Assembly (NCBI GenBank): GCA_946478765.1
Contig: CAMLDH010000239.1
Location: 1-6,145, forward strand
Reading direction: 5' to 3'
Origin: an uncultured Oxalobacteraceae bacterium
GTDB lineage: Bacteria > Pseudomonadota > Gammaproteobacteria > Burkholderiales > Burkholderiaceae
Length of the DNA: 6,145 nucleotides
A program made the position numbers and the translations under genes. The notes beneath the pieces were generated by a model. The model was given only the letters and a program-made list of their open reading frames with translations. It was not told where the DNA came from and made no database searches. Shown here piece after piece: positions 1 through 6,145 of the stretch (the first letter of the stretch is position 1; each line of letters opens with the position of its first letter).

Positions 1-22
1 TGCTCGCTCCACCGCCCTATGG

Positions 23-42
23 ATTCCCGCCTGCGCGGGAAT
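23..42. repeat. dRS3-like 20-bp inverted repeat downstream of the kinase gene
   Basis: The 20 bases form a perfect 8-bp inverted repeat (ATTCCCGC / GCGGGAAT) around a 4-base loop, flanked by TGG on the left and GACG on the right. This matches the ATTCCC-N8-GGGAAT pattern of the Neisseria dRS3 element, and similar repeats are scattered between genes in many beta- and gammaproteobacteria. It lies about 110 bases past the stop codon of the histidine kinase gene. It could fold in that transcript, but no T run follows the stem on either strand, so it is at best a weak or Rho-assisted terminator. Apart from this element I see nothing clear in the non-coding stretch 1-153. Confidence 0.7.
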
Positions 43-153
43 GACGGGGAAATTGACTGTCTGCTCTCAAACGCAAGCGCCCGCCCGCAACCGGCATGAT
101 GGATAAACAGTGCGTCAACATATTTTTGGCGACCTGCTTGACAGGACGTTGAC

Positions 154-3100
154 TCAAGCGGCCGGCGCCTTTGTCCGCAATGAAAATTCTTCTGCCTGGC
201 GTTGCGGGGCGACGGTCGGCAAGTTCAGGATGAAGGTGGTTCCGACCCCGACTTCACTGTGGACGCGGATGCGACCGCCGAGTATGCTGGTCACGATGTT
301 GTGGGTAATATTGAGCCCGAGGCCGGAGCCGCCGGCGCCAAGTTTGGTTGTAAAAAATGGATCGAAAATTCGGCTCAGATTGGCCGGTGGTATGCCGACA
401 CCATTATCCTTGACGATCAATTCGACCCAGCTGTCGCCGCTGTCTTGCGCGGCGATCATCACGGTGCCGGTACTGCGCTCTTCAAAGCCATGCAGTAGCG
501 CATTGTTCACCAGGTTGGCGATGACTTGTCCCAGCGGGCCGGGATAGCTGTCGAGCAACAGGTCGCGCGGGATGTCCTGTTCGACCTGGTACGACGTCTT
601 CTTAAGCGTCGGCCACAGCGTCAGCATGATTTCCTCGATCACTTCGGCCAGCGAAAAGCCGCGCCGCTGCGAGCTGGTCTGATCCACCGCAACCTGCTTG
701 AAGCTGGTGACGAGATCGGCGGCACGATACAGGTTGCGCACCAGAATGTCGCCGGCCTTGCCTGCATCGGCAATATAGGCTTCCAGCATGGAGCGCTTGA
801 GGCCGTTGCCGTTGGCATAGCTGTTGGTTAAAGCGCGCGTTTGATCGGCCAGGGTACTGGCGACCATCAGGCTGTTGCCGATCGGCGTATTGAGTTCATG
901 CGCGACGCCGGCGACCAGCGAGCCGAGGGCCGCAAGTTTCTCGCTGCGCACCAGTTCTTCCTGCGCCATGTTCAGTGTTCCCAGCGTCGTGGCCAATTCC
1001 TGATTGGTCCGCTGCAGTTCCTCCGTACGTTCGATGACACGCTGTTCCAGGTTGGCGTTGAGTTCACGAATTTCGATTTCAATCCGGCGCTTGTCGGTGA
1101 CATCTTCACAGGCGAGGATGCCGAATTTTTCGCCATCGAGATTGAATGTGTGCCCTGAAAACTGGACCAGCACGCTGCTGCCGTCGCCCCGATTCATCCA
1201 GGCTTCTTGGCCGCCGTGCGTTCCCCCGGTTTCCTTCAATTCGGCGATCAGTGCGCTTCTGTCGGCCGCGTTGCGGTACAACTCCAGTTCGATGGTATTC
1301 TTGCCGATGACGGATTCGCGGCTGCGCAAGAACAGGCGCTCGAACGCGCCGTTGACATCCTTGATCACATAGCCGCCGCGCACTTGCGTGACGAACATGG
1401 CCACCGGCGACGACTGGAAAATCGTCGAAAAACGCTGTTCGCTGGAGCGCAGTTCCGCTTCCGCACGTTTGCGTTCGAGTTCGGCGGACGCGCGTTCGCT
1501 AAATACCTGCAACAGGGATTTCACCAGATCCGGATTGCCGAGCGGTGCGGAATGCATCACCGCCAATACGCCGATGGCATTGCCGGCAGCATCGCGCAAC
1601 GGCGCACCGGCATAGCTGTCCCAGCCCTTTTCGGCGAGCGCGACGTCCTTGGGAAACCGGGCCTGGATGCCGCTGGTGAAGACGCACAGATCGCCGGCCA
1701 GTGTGCATTCGCATGGCGCGCCGATCGAAAGGTATTCGAAGTTTTCAACCAGCTGTCCGTTGACATGGGCGGCGATGGTTTTGATCCGGTCCGGTTCGCC
1801 GGGCATGCGCAGGCCGATGAATGCGCGATCGGTACGCAGCGCGGAGGCGAGGTCTGCCACCAGCAGTTCGAAGAATGCTTCACCCGCCAGTTCCTGGGTT
1901 CCCTGCGCCAGGCGCAGCAGCGCGTGGTCGGCCTCGGCTTTTTGTTCTTCCAGAATGCGCTGGTCGGTCACATCGCGGATCACTGCCATCATGTATTGCT
2001 CGGACCCAATGCTGAACGTGGTGGCGTTGGTTAAACATTTTCGCGTGCGGCCATCCTTGGTTTTCAGTGTCCATGGATGGTCGCGCACGATCTTGTCGCG
2101 ATTGAGTTGTTCCAGCAAAATCTGCCGCTCCTCCGGATGGACCCATATCTTGGATTCCAGAGCGTTTCTGCCGATCAATTCGTTGCGGCCGTAACCGGTG
2201 ATCGTTTCGAACGTCGGGTTCACGTCGATGATGATGTTGTCGCTGATGCGGGCAATCGAGATCGAATCCGGATTGCATTGAAACGCACCGGAAAATTTGG
2301 CTTCCGACAAGTGTTGTGCTTCCTCGGCGCGGCGCTTCTCGGTAATGTCTTCCGCCATCGACAGGATGCGGCCGGTGTGACCGGTCTCGTCATCGATATG
2401 GGTATTATTCCACTGGCAAATGATGATGCGGCCATCCGCCTTGCGATTGCGGTTGATGCGATAGGTGTCGTCGGTGCTTGTCGTAATCCTGTTGAAGATT
2501 TCTTCCACCATTTCGGGCGCCACGTCGCTCGGCGTGATGAACGTGGCATGCTGGCCGACCGCCTGCTCGCGTGAATAACCGAAAATCCGTTCTGCAGCGG
2601 CATTCCATTCGATGACCCGGTAGCTGCTGTCCCACTCGATAATCGCGATCGGGCTCTGTTCGACCAATACCCGGAAGCGTTGCTCTCGCTCGTGCAGTTC
2701 CTGCTCGACATGCTTGCGCATGTCGATGTCTCTTTCCAGTTCCTGGTTCTTTTGGTCGAGTTCCTCGAATAGCTTGCGCAGACTGATGCGCGTATCTTCC
2801 AGCCGCCGGCTCAGCATGCCGATTTCATCGAGGCGCGCCCACGTAAAGGGAACGTCGAGTTGCCTTTCCGCCAGACGATCCGCGCCTTTGCCGAGGCGCT
2901 GCAATGGCCCGACCAGCCGCTTTTCCAGCAACACCAGAATGAGCGCGATCGATAGCACGACCTGCGCCGCGACTGCGATCATTTGATCGATCAAGCCGTC
3001 GATCATGATCTTGCGCAGGCGCGTGCTGCCGACTTCGATCTCGATCGATCCGATCGTGCTGCCGCGGTAGGTCACCGGCTTCTCGATCGATGCGGTATAG

Positions 3101-3426
3101 CCGATACGCCGCTCCGGCCGTTCGCCCGCAACAAAGACGCCCAGCGCATTGTCACGAATCTTGATGCGCACGATGTCTTCATTGCGCGCCATCATTGCGT
3201 CGAGCAAGGCGGCGCCGCTTTCCTGATTGATATTCCACAACGGCTCCTGCATGCCGTTCGACAGGATGTCCGCATCGAGGTGGAGCAATTCGTGCGTTTG
3301 CTTCTTGACGTCTTCAGTGAATCTTCGGGACCAGGAATAACCGCTGATCAACAGCGCCGGCACAAGCAGTCCCAGCACCACTACCAGGATGAGGGCGCGT
3401 CGCAGGGTCAGGGTGCGCATGATCAT
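154..3426 (-). CDS. Membrane sensor histidine kinase, HAMP-PAS-PAS-GAF-PAS-HisKA-HATPase_c
   Basis: This 1090-residue protein should autophosphorylate on a histidine and pass the phosphate to a response regulator, very likely the one encoded just upstream. Membrane segments lie at about residues 11-30 and 149-167 and enclose a periplasmic region of about 115 residues. A HAMP domain follows at about 165-221 (P174, DEIG 200-203), then PAS at 248-362, PAS at 373-490, GAF at about 504-652, PAS at 661-780 and a coiled coil at about 783-828. The HisKA box has phospho-acceptor H843 in AHELNTP. The ATPase domain (about 962-1071) has an intact N box (N971, N974, N975, H979, G980), the G1 box DNGVG at 1007-1011, FDPFFTTK at 1021-1028 and the G2 box GSGLGL at 1033-1038. 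No key residue is missing. It has no receiver or Hpt domain, so it is not a hybrid kinase. The ligand cannot be named. An in-frame TAA lies six codons before the first ATG. AAGG lies 13 bases before that ATG (M1), while M3 at 3420 has GGA five bases upstream, so a 1088-residue product is equally possible. Domain calls are firm; the sensory signal is unknown. Confidence 0.95.
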   Translation of the reverse strand: MIMRTLTLRRALILVVVLGLLVPALLISGYSWSRRFTEDVKKQTHELLHLDADILSNGMQEPLWNINQESGAALLDAMMARNEDIVRIKIRDNALGVFVAGERPERRIGYTASIEKPVTYRGSTIGSIEIEVGSTRLRKIMIDGLIDQMIAVAAQVVLSIALILVLLEKRLVGPLQRLGKGADRLAERQLDVPFTWARLDEIGMLSRRLEDTRISLRKLFEELDQKNQELERDIDMRKHVEQELHEREQRFRVLVEQSPIAIIEWDSSYRVIEWNAAAERIFGYSREQAVGQHATFITPSDVAPEMVEEIFNRITTSTDDTYRINRNRKADGRIIICQWNNTHIDDETGHTGRILSMAEDITEKRRAEEAQHLSEAKFSGAFQCNPDSISIARISDNIIIDVNPTFETITGYGRNELIGRNALESKIWVHPEERQILLEQLNRDKIVRDHPWTLKTKDGRTRKCLTNATTFSIGSEQYMMAVIRDVTDQRILEEQKAEADHALLRLAQGTQELAGEAFFELLVADLASALRTDRAFIGLRMPGEPDRIKTIAAHVNGQLVENFEYLSIGAPCECTLAGDLCVFTSGIQARFPKDVALAEKGWDSYAGAPLRDAAGNAIGVLAVMHSAPLGNPDLVKSLLQVFSERASAELERKRAEAELRSSEQRFSTIFQSSPVAMFVTQVRGGYVIKDVNGAFERLFLRSRESVIGKNTIELELYRNAADRSALIAELKETGGTHGGQEAWMNRGDGSSVLVQFSGHTFNLDGEKFGILACEDVTDKRRIEIEIRELNANLEQRVIERTEELQRTNQELATTLGTLNMAQEELVRSEKLAALGSLVAGVAHELNTPIGNSLMVASTLADQTRALTNSYANGNGLKRSMLEAYIADAGKAGDILVRNLYRAADLVTSFKQVAVDQTSSQRRGFSLAEVIEEIMLTLWPTLKKTSYQVEQDIPRDLLLDSYPGPLGQVIANLVNNALLHGFEERSTGTVMIAAQDSGDSWVELIVKDNGVGIPPANLSRIFDPFFTTKLGAGGSGLGLNITHNIVTSILGGRIRVHSEVGVGTTFILNLPTVAPQRQAEEFSLRTKAPAA

Positions 3427-3450
3427 CCGGGCCGTATGACCTTATAGAGA

Positions 3451-3481
3451 GCGACTGCAGGCATTAACGCACGGAAGTCGC
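3451..3481 (-). other. Possible mRNA hairpin in the gap between the two genes
   Basis: GCGACT at 3451-3456 and AGTCGC at 3476-3481 are perfect 6-bp complements around a 19-base loop. On the transcript the stem would end seven bases before the AAGG that may serve as the kinase ribosome binding site. It could separate translation of the two genes or protect the downstream message, but six pairs with a long loop can arise by chance. No T run follows, so it is not an intrinsic terminator. Confidence 0.25.
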
Positions 3482-3506
3482 GAGTAGGGGCTATTTTGGG
3501 CAAGCG

Positions 3507-3520
3507 GCACTTACAAGTGC
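3507..3520 (-). other. Short palindrome over the stop codon of the regulator gene
   Basis: GCACTT-AC-AAGTGC is a perfect inverted repeat that includes the TAA stop codon at 3513-3511. In RNA it would give at most five pairs with a four-base loop. The downstream bases on the minus strand (GCCGCTTGCCC) have no T run, so I do not call it a terminator; readthrough into the kinase gene is expected. Confidence 0.2.
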
Positions 3521-5760
3521 GCTTCATCATTCCCAAGCCACTCCGTCAACCGATCCACCGTCATCGGCTGCGCGAAGAGATAACCCTGTCCCAAATGGCA
3601 GCCGAGCGCACTGAGGGTCGCCGCCTGCCGCTCATCCTCGACACCTTCGGCAATGACGGACAGGCCGAGATTGCGTCCGAGCTGGATGACCATCTCGGCG
3701 ATACTGCTGCCACGTAACGAACTCGTGATTTCGGTAACGAATGCGCGGTCGATTTTGAGCTTGTCGACTTTCAGCTGCTGCAGATAACTGAGCGAAGAAA
3801 ATCCAGTGCCGAAATCGTCAATGGCAATACTGACCCCGGTTTGCTTGAGCTGCTCCAGCAACTGGATCAGCACGTCAGGGTCCTCCATCGCCATCGATTC
3901 GGTAATTTCGAGTTCGACATAGGCCGGCGGCGCCTGGGTGTCCTGCAGTGCTCTACCGAGCATGTCAAGAAAATGCGGGTGCCGGAATTGCGCTTGCGAC
4001 ACATTGATCGACATCGTGAAATCAGTGAAACCGAGGCTGCGCAAGCGTACCAACTCCAGGCACGCCTCGCGCATTACCCATTCGCCCAGCTCGATGATGA
4101 TTCCCGAATATTCGGCGATCGGGATGAAACGGTCGGGTGAAATGAATTCGTCATTCTCGGTTTTCCAGCGCAATAGCGCCTCGGCGCCGACCGGCCGCCG
4201 CGTCATGAGGTCGACCTGCGGTTGATAAACCACAAACAGATGCTTGGCCTCGAATGCGGCGCGCAATGCGTACATCATCCGGACGCGCTCGCGGATATCG
4301 ACGCCCATGCTGCGCGAAAAATAAAAATGGCCAGACCGCTGTTGCAGTTTGGCGCGCTTGAGGGCGATGTCGGCATCCTTCAATGCGTCCGTGCCGTTGC
4401 CTTCGTATTCCTGCAGGCGGACCAGGCCGGTGGTCGACGAAAGCTGCACTTCCTGGCCATCGATATTGAAAGGCTTTTCAAATTGCGCGCGGATCGCTGC
4501 CGGATTGACCTGCGTGCCGTTGCCCAGCACTGCAAAGGTATCGCCGCCGACACGCGCGACATGCAATTGTTCGCCCAGATTGGTTTGCAGGCGCGCGGCC
4601 ACGGCAAGCAATAAAAGGTCGCCGAACTCGTGCCCCAAGGCGTCGTTGGTTTCGGCAAAATGGTCAATGTCCACCAATGCCAGCGTAGCCTCGGCCTTGG
4701 CCGCAGACGCGATCGCTTTATTAAGGATTTCAACCAGGCGGGTACGGTTCGGCAGCTTGGTGAGCGGGTCGTAAAATGCGAAATTGTGCAGCCGGCTGAC
4801 CAGCATGACATTGTTCAGACCGACCGATATGTTACTGCAGAAAACTTCCAGCAAGCGCTGGTTGATTTCATTCAAGGGCATGCCGGTGTTGAGGAAGGCG
4901 GCAAAATCGCGCGAAGTTTTGCCGGCAAAGTAGAGCGCCGTGTAGTCCTGGCCGTAGATGTTGTGTTTTTCCTTGAGCGCTCGTTCGAGTGCTTCGCATA
5001 TGTGCGTATCGGCGGCGATCGCGGTGATCGGCTTGTTGAGCAGAGACTTGTAACGGCCAGCCGCGGCAATCACGTAAAGACTGCCGTGATGTTCGCCCGT
5101 GCCTTCCTGCACGCATAGCAATCCTTCGGGCTTCAGGTTGAGCAGTGCGGCAATTTGCGTGATCACGCCGGCCGCGAAATTCTCCAGCCCGTGCTGGGCC
5201 ATGAGTTCGGTACTGGCGCGCACGATCAGGTCGAGGCCGCGGCGGCTGGCATTGATTGCGCGGATTTGTTCGTAAGACCGGATCGCTGCGGTGACAGTCG
5301 TAAACAGTTTGATGCGCGTCAGCTCGGATTTGGTCTTGTAATCGTTGATGTCAAAATCGCGGATCGCATCGATTTCCGGCGCATAGCCGGGTTGGCCGGT
5401 GCGCAAAATGATGCGCACTTCCATCATCCCGGCCGTCTCCCGGATATGACGCACCAATTGCAGGCCGGCGTCTTCATGCTCCATCACGACATCCAGCAGG
5501 ATGACCGCAATGTCCTGCTCCTGCTTCAAAAGGTCACGCGCCTGTGCCGCTGAATAGGCATGCAAAAATTCCAGCGGCCGGTGTTGCATCTCCAGATTGC
5601 CGAGGGCAAAAGTCGTAGCCGAATGCACGTCGGCATCGTCGTCGATAATCATGACGCGCCAGGCGGCGATAGTCGTGGCGGGTGCTTCTGTACTGGATTT
5701 GGATTCTGTCTCGTCCAAGAAGATAAGATCGTCCTCTGTAGGGCTGACCTGTGTGGGCAT
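3511..5760 (-). CDS. Response regulator: receiver, DUF3369, degenerate GGDEF, cyclic di-GMP phosphodiesterase EAL
   Basis: This 749-residue cytoplasmic protein is predicted to hydrolyse cyclic di-GMP to pGpG under control of phosphorylation. The receiver (about 35-160) has the acidic triad D40-D42, phospho-acceptor D90 in VILLDV, T121 and K142 in NDYKTK. Residues about 161-325 match DUF3369, a sensory-like domain often found between receivers and GGDEF/EAL or HD-GYP outputs. The GGDEF domain (about 328-485) is degenerate: the signature reads GGDTF at 405-409 so the catalytic Glu is Thr, the usual FK after DxD is FA at 368-369, and there is no RxxD inhibitory site. It is probably not a cyclase but may bind GTP as a regulator. 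The EAL domain (about 495-740) looks fully active: EALL at 527-530, N586, E618 in EITE, DDFGTG at 648-653, K669, E705 and Q725. The start is supported by GGAG eight bases upstream. The histidine kinase gene follows after 84 bp and is the likely partner. There is no DNA-binding domain. The first 34 residues are a low-complexity acidic and Ser/Thr-rich tail. Confidence 0.95.
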   Translation of the reverse strand: MPTQVSPTEDDLIFLDETESKSSTEAPATTIAAWRVMIIDDDADVHSATTFALGNLEMQHRPLEFLHAYSAAQARDLLKQEQDIAVILLDVVMEHEDAGLQLVRHIRETAGMMEVRIILRTGQPGYAPEIDAIRDFDINDYKTKSELTRIKLFTTVTAAIRSYEQIRAINASRRGLDLIVRASTELMAQHGLENFAAGVITQIAALLNLKPEGLLCVQEGTGEHHGSLYVIAAAGRYKSLLNKPITAIAADTHICEALERALKEKHNIYGQDYTALYFAGKTSRDFAAFLNTGMPLNEINQRLLEVFCSNISVGLNNVMLVSRLHNFAFYDPLTKLPNRTRLVEILNKAIASAAKAEATLALVDIDHFAETNDALGHEFGDLLLLAVAARLQTNLGEQLHVARVGGDTFAVLGNGTQVNPAAIRAQFEKPFNIDGQEVQLSSTTGLVRLQEYEGNGTDALKDADIALKRAKLQQRSGHFYFSRSMGVDIRERVRMMYALRAAFEAKHLFVVYQPQVDLMTRRPVGAEALLRWKTENDEFISPDRFIPIAEYSGIIIELGEWVMREACLELVRLRSLGFTDFTMSINVSQAQFRHPHFLDMLGRALQDTQAPPAYVELEITESMAMEDPDVLIQLLEQLKQTGVSIAIDDFGTGFSSLSYLQQLKVDKLKIDRAFVTEITSSLRGSSIAEMVIQLGRNLGLSVIAEGVEDERQAATLSALGCHLGQGYLFAQPMTVDRLTEWLGNDEAHL

Positions 5761-5768
5761 CGGGGCGT

Positions 5769-5772
5769 CTCC
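5769..5772 (-). promoter_or_regulatory. Ribosome binding site of the response regulator gene
   Basis: On the minus strand GGAG precedes the ATG at 5760 by eight bases (TTGGAGACGCCCCG-ATG). This good Shine-Dalgarno match at normal spacing fixes the start of the regulator gene. Confidence 0.7.
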
Positions 5773-5800
5773 AAGATTCTAAATATTCTTGTGTGGAAAT

Positions 5801-5832
5801 AGTATATAGGTAATAAATAAGAAATGATGCAA
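5801..5832 (-). promoter_or_regulatory. Probable sigma-70 promoter of the two-gene operon
   Basis: Reading leftward, TTGCAT (5832-5827) and TATATA (5808-5803) are spaced 18 bases apart, and an overlapping TATACT (5806-5801) is an alternative -10 box. Transcription would start near 5795, giving a leader of about 35 bases. A perfect TTGACA also lies at 5847-5842, but no good -10 sits 16-18 bases from it (only TTTCTT at 17 bases). The AT-rich setting favours a promoter here; the exact boxes are uncertain. Confidence 0.4.
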
Positions 5833-5923
5833 TGATTTGTATGTCAACTACGGTTGGGCTTGCATTGCTGGTAAATTGCCATGGCTTTTTTTTTAAGACG
5901 GATTTCGGATAATTGTAGGGCGA

Positions 5924-5936
5924 GCAATTCAATTGC
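5924..5936. promoter_or_regulatory. Perfect palindrome GCAATT-C-AATTGC, possible operator
   Basis: Two perfect 6-bp half-sites surround one central base. The site lies about 90 bp upstream of the operon's possible -35 boxes and about 80 bp before the rightward promoter, so a dimeric regulator bound here could act on either. No known family consensus is recognised. Confidence 0.3.
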
Positions 5937-5963
5937 ATTGTGCGTCGGGGGGGGCTGATTAAA

Positions 5964-5985
5964 AGGAATTATTGAGGAACTATTG
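5964..5985. repeat. Tandem 11-bp direct repeat upstream of the rightward promoter
   Basis: AGGAATTATTG at 5964-5974 is followed directly by AGGAACTATTG at 5975-5985, identical at 10 of 11 positions. The 11-base period is about one helical turn, which would place two binding sites on the same DNA face. The repeat ends 28 bases before the rightward -35 box, at roughly -64 to -85 from the predicted start, a usual place for an activator site. No protein family is recognised. Confidence 0.4.
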
Positions 5986-6013
5986 GTTTCGAATTTTCAA
6001 CCGCTTCGCTGTA

Positions 6014-6042
6014 TTGACAGTTCTTCTTGCGCCTTCTATATT
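6014..6042 (+). promoter_or_regulatory. Strong sigma-70 promoter directed towards the right edge
   Basis: A perfect TTGACA (6014-6019) is followed after the optimal 17 bases by TATATT (6037-6042), one mismatch from TATAAT. Transcription would begin near 6049 and leave the window. The transcript is divergent from the regulator-kinase operon and its gene is not visible here. It may be the first part of a leader or a small RNA. Confidence 0.5.
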
Positions 6043-6069
6043 TTCGAGGAAAGATCGGCTCATCATTCA

Positions 6070-6094
6070 AACGGCGCTTGCAGCGCTCGCCGTT
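6070..6094 (+). other. Hairpin in the leader of the rightward transcript
   Basis: AACGGCG at 6070-6076 and CGCCGTT at 6088-6094 form a perfect 7-bp stem around an 11-base loop, starting about 20 bases after the predicted rightward transcription start. The bases after it (GGTGGTTTGATAA) are not a T run, so it is not an intrinsic terminator. It may be a 5' leader or small-RNA structure; it could also be chance. Confidence 0.3.
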
Positions 6095-6145
6095 GGTGGT
6101 TTGATAATCCTGCCGTCCTAATAATGACAATAACTTCAAACTGGC

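Larger units (their letters stand above)
5761..6145. other. AT-rich intergenic region at the right edge, no convincing gene
   Basis: These 385 bases are clearly richer in A and T than the two genes and contain no supported gene. The left part carries the leader and promoter of the regulator-kinase operon. The middle has a T9 run (5886-5894), a G8 run (5947-5954), a GCAATT-C-AATTGC palindrome and an 11-bp tandem repeat. The right part has a strong promoter pointing right and a leader-like hairpin. The layout suggests a divergent intergenic region with another transcription unit beyond position 6145. An ATG at 6124 stays open to the edge for seven codons but has no ribosome binding site. Confidence 0.6.

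Noticed and set aside
1..99. A plus-strand frame open from the left edge to TGA at 97-99
   Set aside because: It runs through the dRS3-like repeat and reads MDSRLRGND, a translation typical of this repeat in spurious open frames. Nothing else supports a gene.
133..145. CCTG-CTTGA-CAGG hairpin just after the kinase stop as a terminator
   Set aside because: The stem is only four pairs and no T run follows on the minus strand.
1207..2034. A 275-codon open frame on the plus strand opposite the kinase gene
   Set aside because: It lies wholly antisense to a well-supported kinase in the PAS and GAF region, has no recognisable domain, and such long shadow frames are common in GC-rich genes with strong codon bias.
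154..5760. A hidden system such as a retron, toxin-antitoxin pair or defence locus
   Set aside because: All long coding sequence is explained by the two signalling proteins, and the intergenic parts hold no second gene, reverse transcriptase, small RNA array or CRISPR-like repeat.
5534..5938. A 134-codon minus-strand frame starting upstream of the regulator gene
   Set aside because: It overlaps the receiver domain in another frame, its upstream half covers the promoter region, and it has no recognised domain or good ribosome binding site.
5969..6145. A minus-strand frame open from the right edge for 58 codons, ending in TAA at 5971-5969
   Set aside because: An open run of this length is not rare by chance. 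It is rich in Lys and Arg with rare AGA and AGG codons, matches no family I recognise, and runs through the strong rightward promoter. It could still be the end of a gene beyond the window.
6124..6145. ATG at 6124 as the start of the divergent gene
   Set aside because: Only seven codons are visible and the bases before it (CCTGCCGTCCTAATA) have no purine-rich ribosome binding site.

Overview
The window looks like chromosomal DNA of a betaproteobacterium, most likely in the Burkholderiales and perhaps Oxalobacteraceae-like. This is inferred from the moderately high GC of the genes (mid-50s by eye), the long open shadow frames opposite the genes, the protein families, and a 20-bp ATTCCC-N8-GGGAAT repeat of a kind common in this class. 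The genus cannot be fixed from the sequence.

There are two real genes, both on the minus strand, so they read from right to left. The first (5760 to 3511) encodes a 749-residue response regulator built as receiver, DUF3369, degenerate GGDEF, and intact EAL. The second (3426 to 154) encodes a 1090-residue membrane sensor histidine kinase with a periplasmic sensor region, HAMP, two PAS domains, a GAF domain, a third PAS, a coiled coil, HisKA and HATPase_c. The 84-bp gap between them holds no strong terminator or promoter, so they are probably one operon. Together they read as a two-component system whose output is breakdown of cyclic di-GMP, not transcription: the kinase has no receiver of its own and the regulator has no DNA-binding domain.

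To the right (5761-6145) lies 385 bp of AT-rich intergenic DNA. It holds the probable promoter and ribosome binding site of the operon, an A/T-rich palindrome, T9 and G8 homopolymer runs, an 11-bp tandem repeat, and a near-consensus sigma-70 promoter pointing the other way, towards a gene or RNA beyond the right edge. To the left (1-153) is a short non-coding tail after the kinase gene, with the dRS3-like inverted repeat.

I found no rRNA, tRNA, CRISPR array, transposase or phage gene. The window is an ordinary signalling locus rather than a plainly new system. The points most worth following are the inactive-looking GGDEF domain beside an intact EAL, the dRS3-like repeat, and the divergent promoter region.
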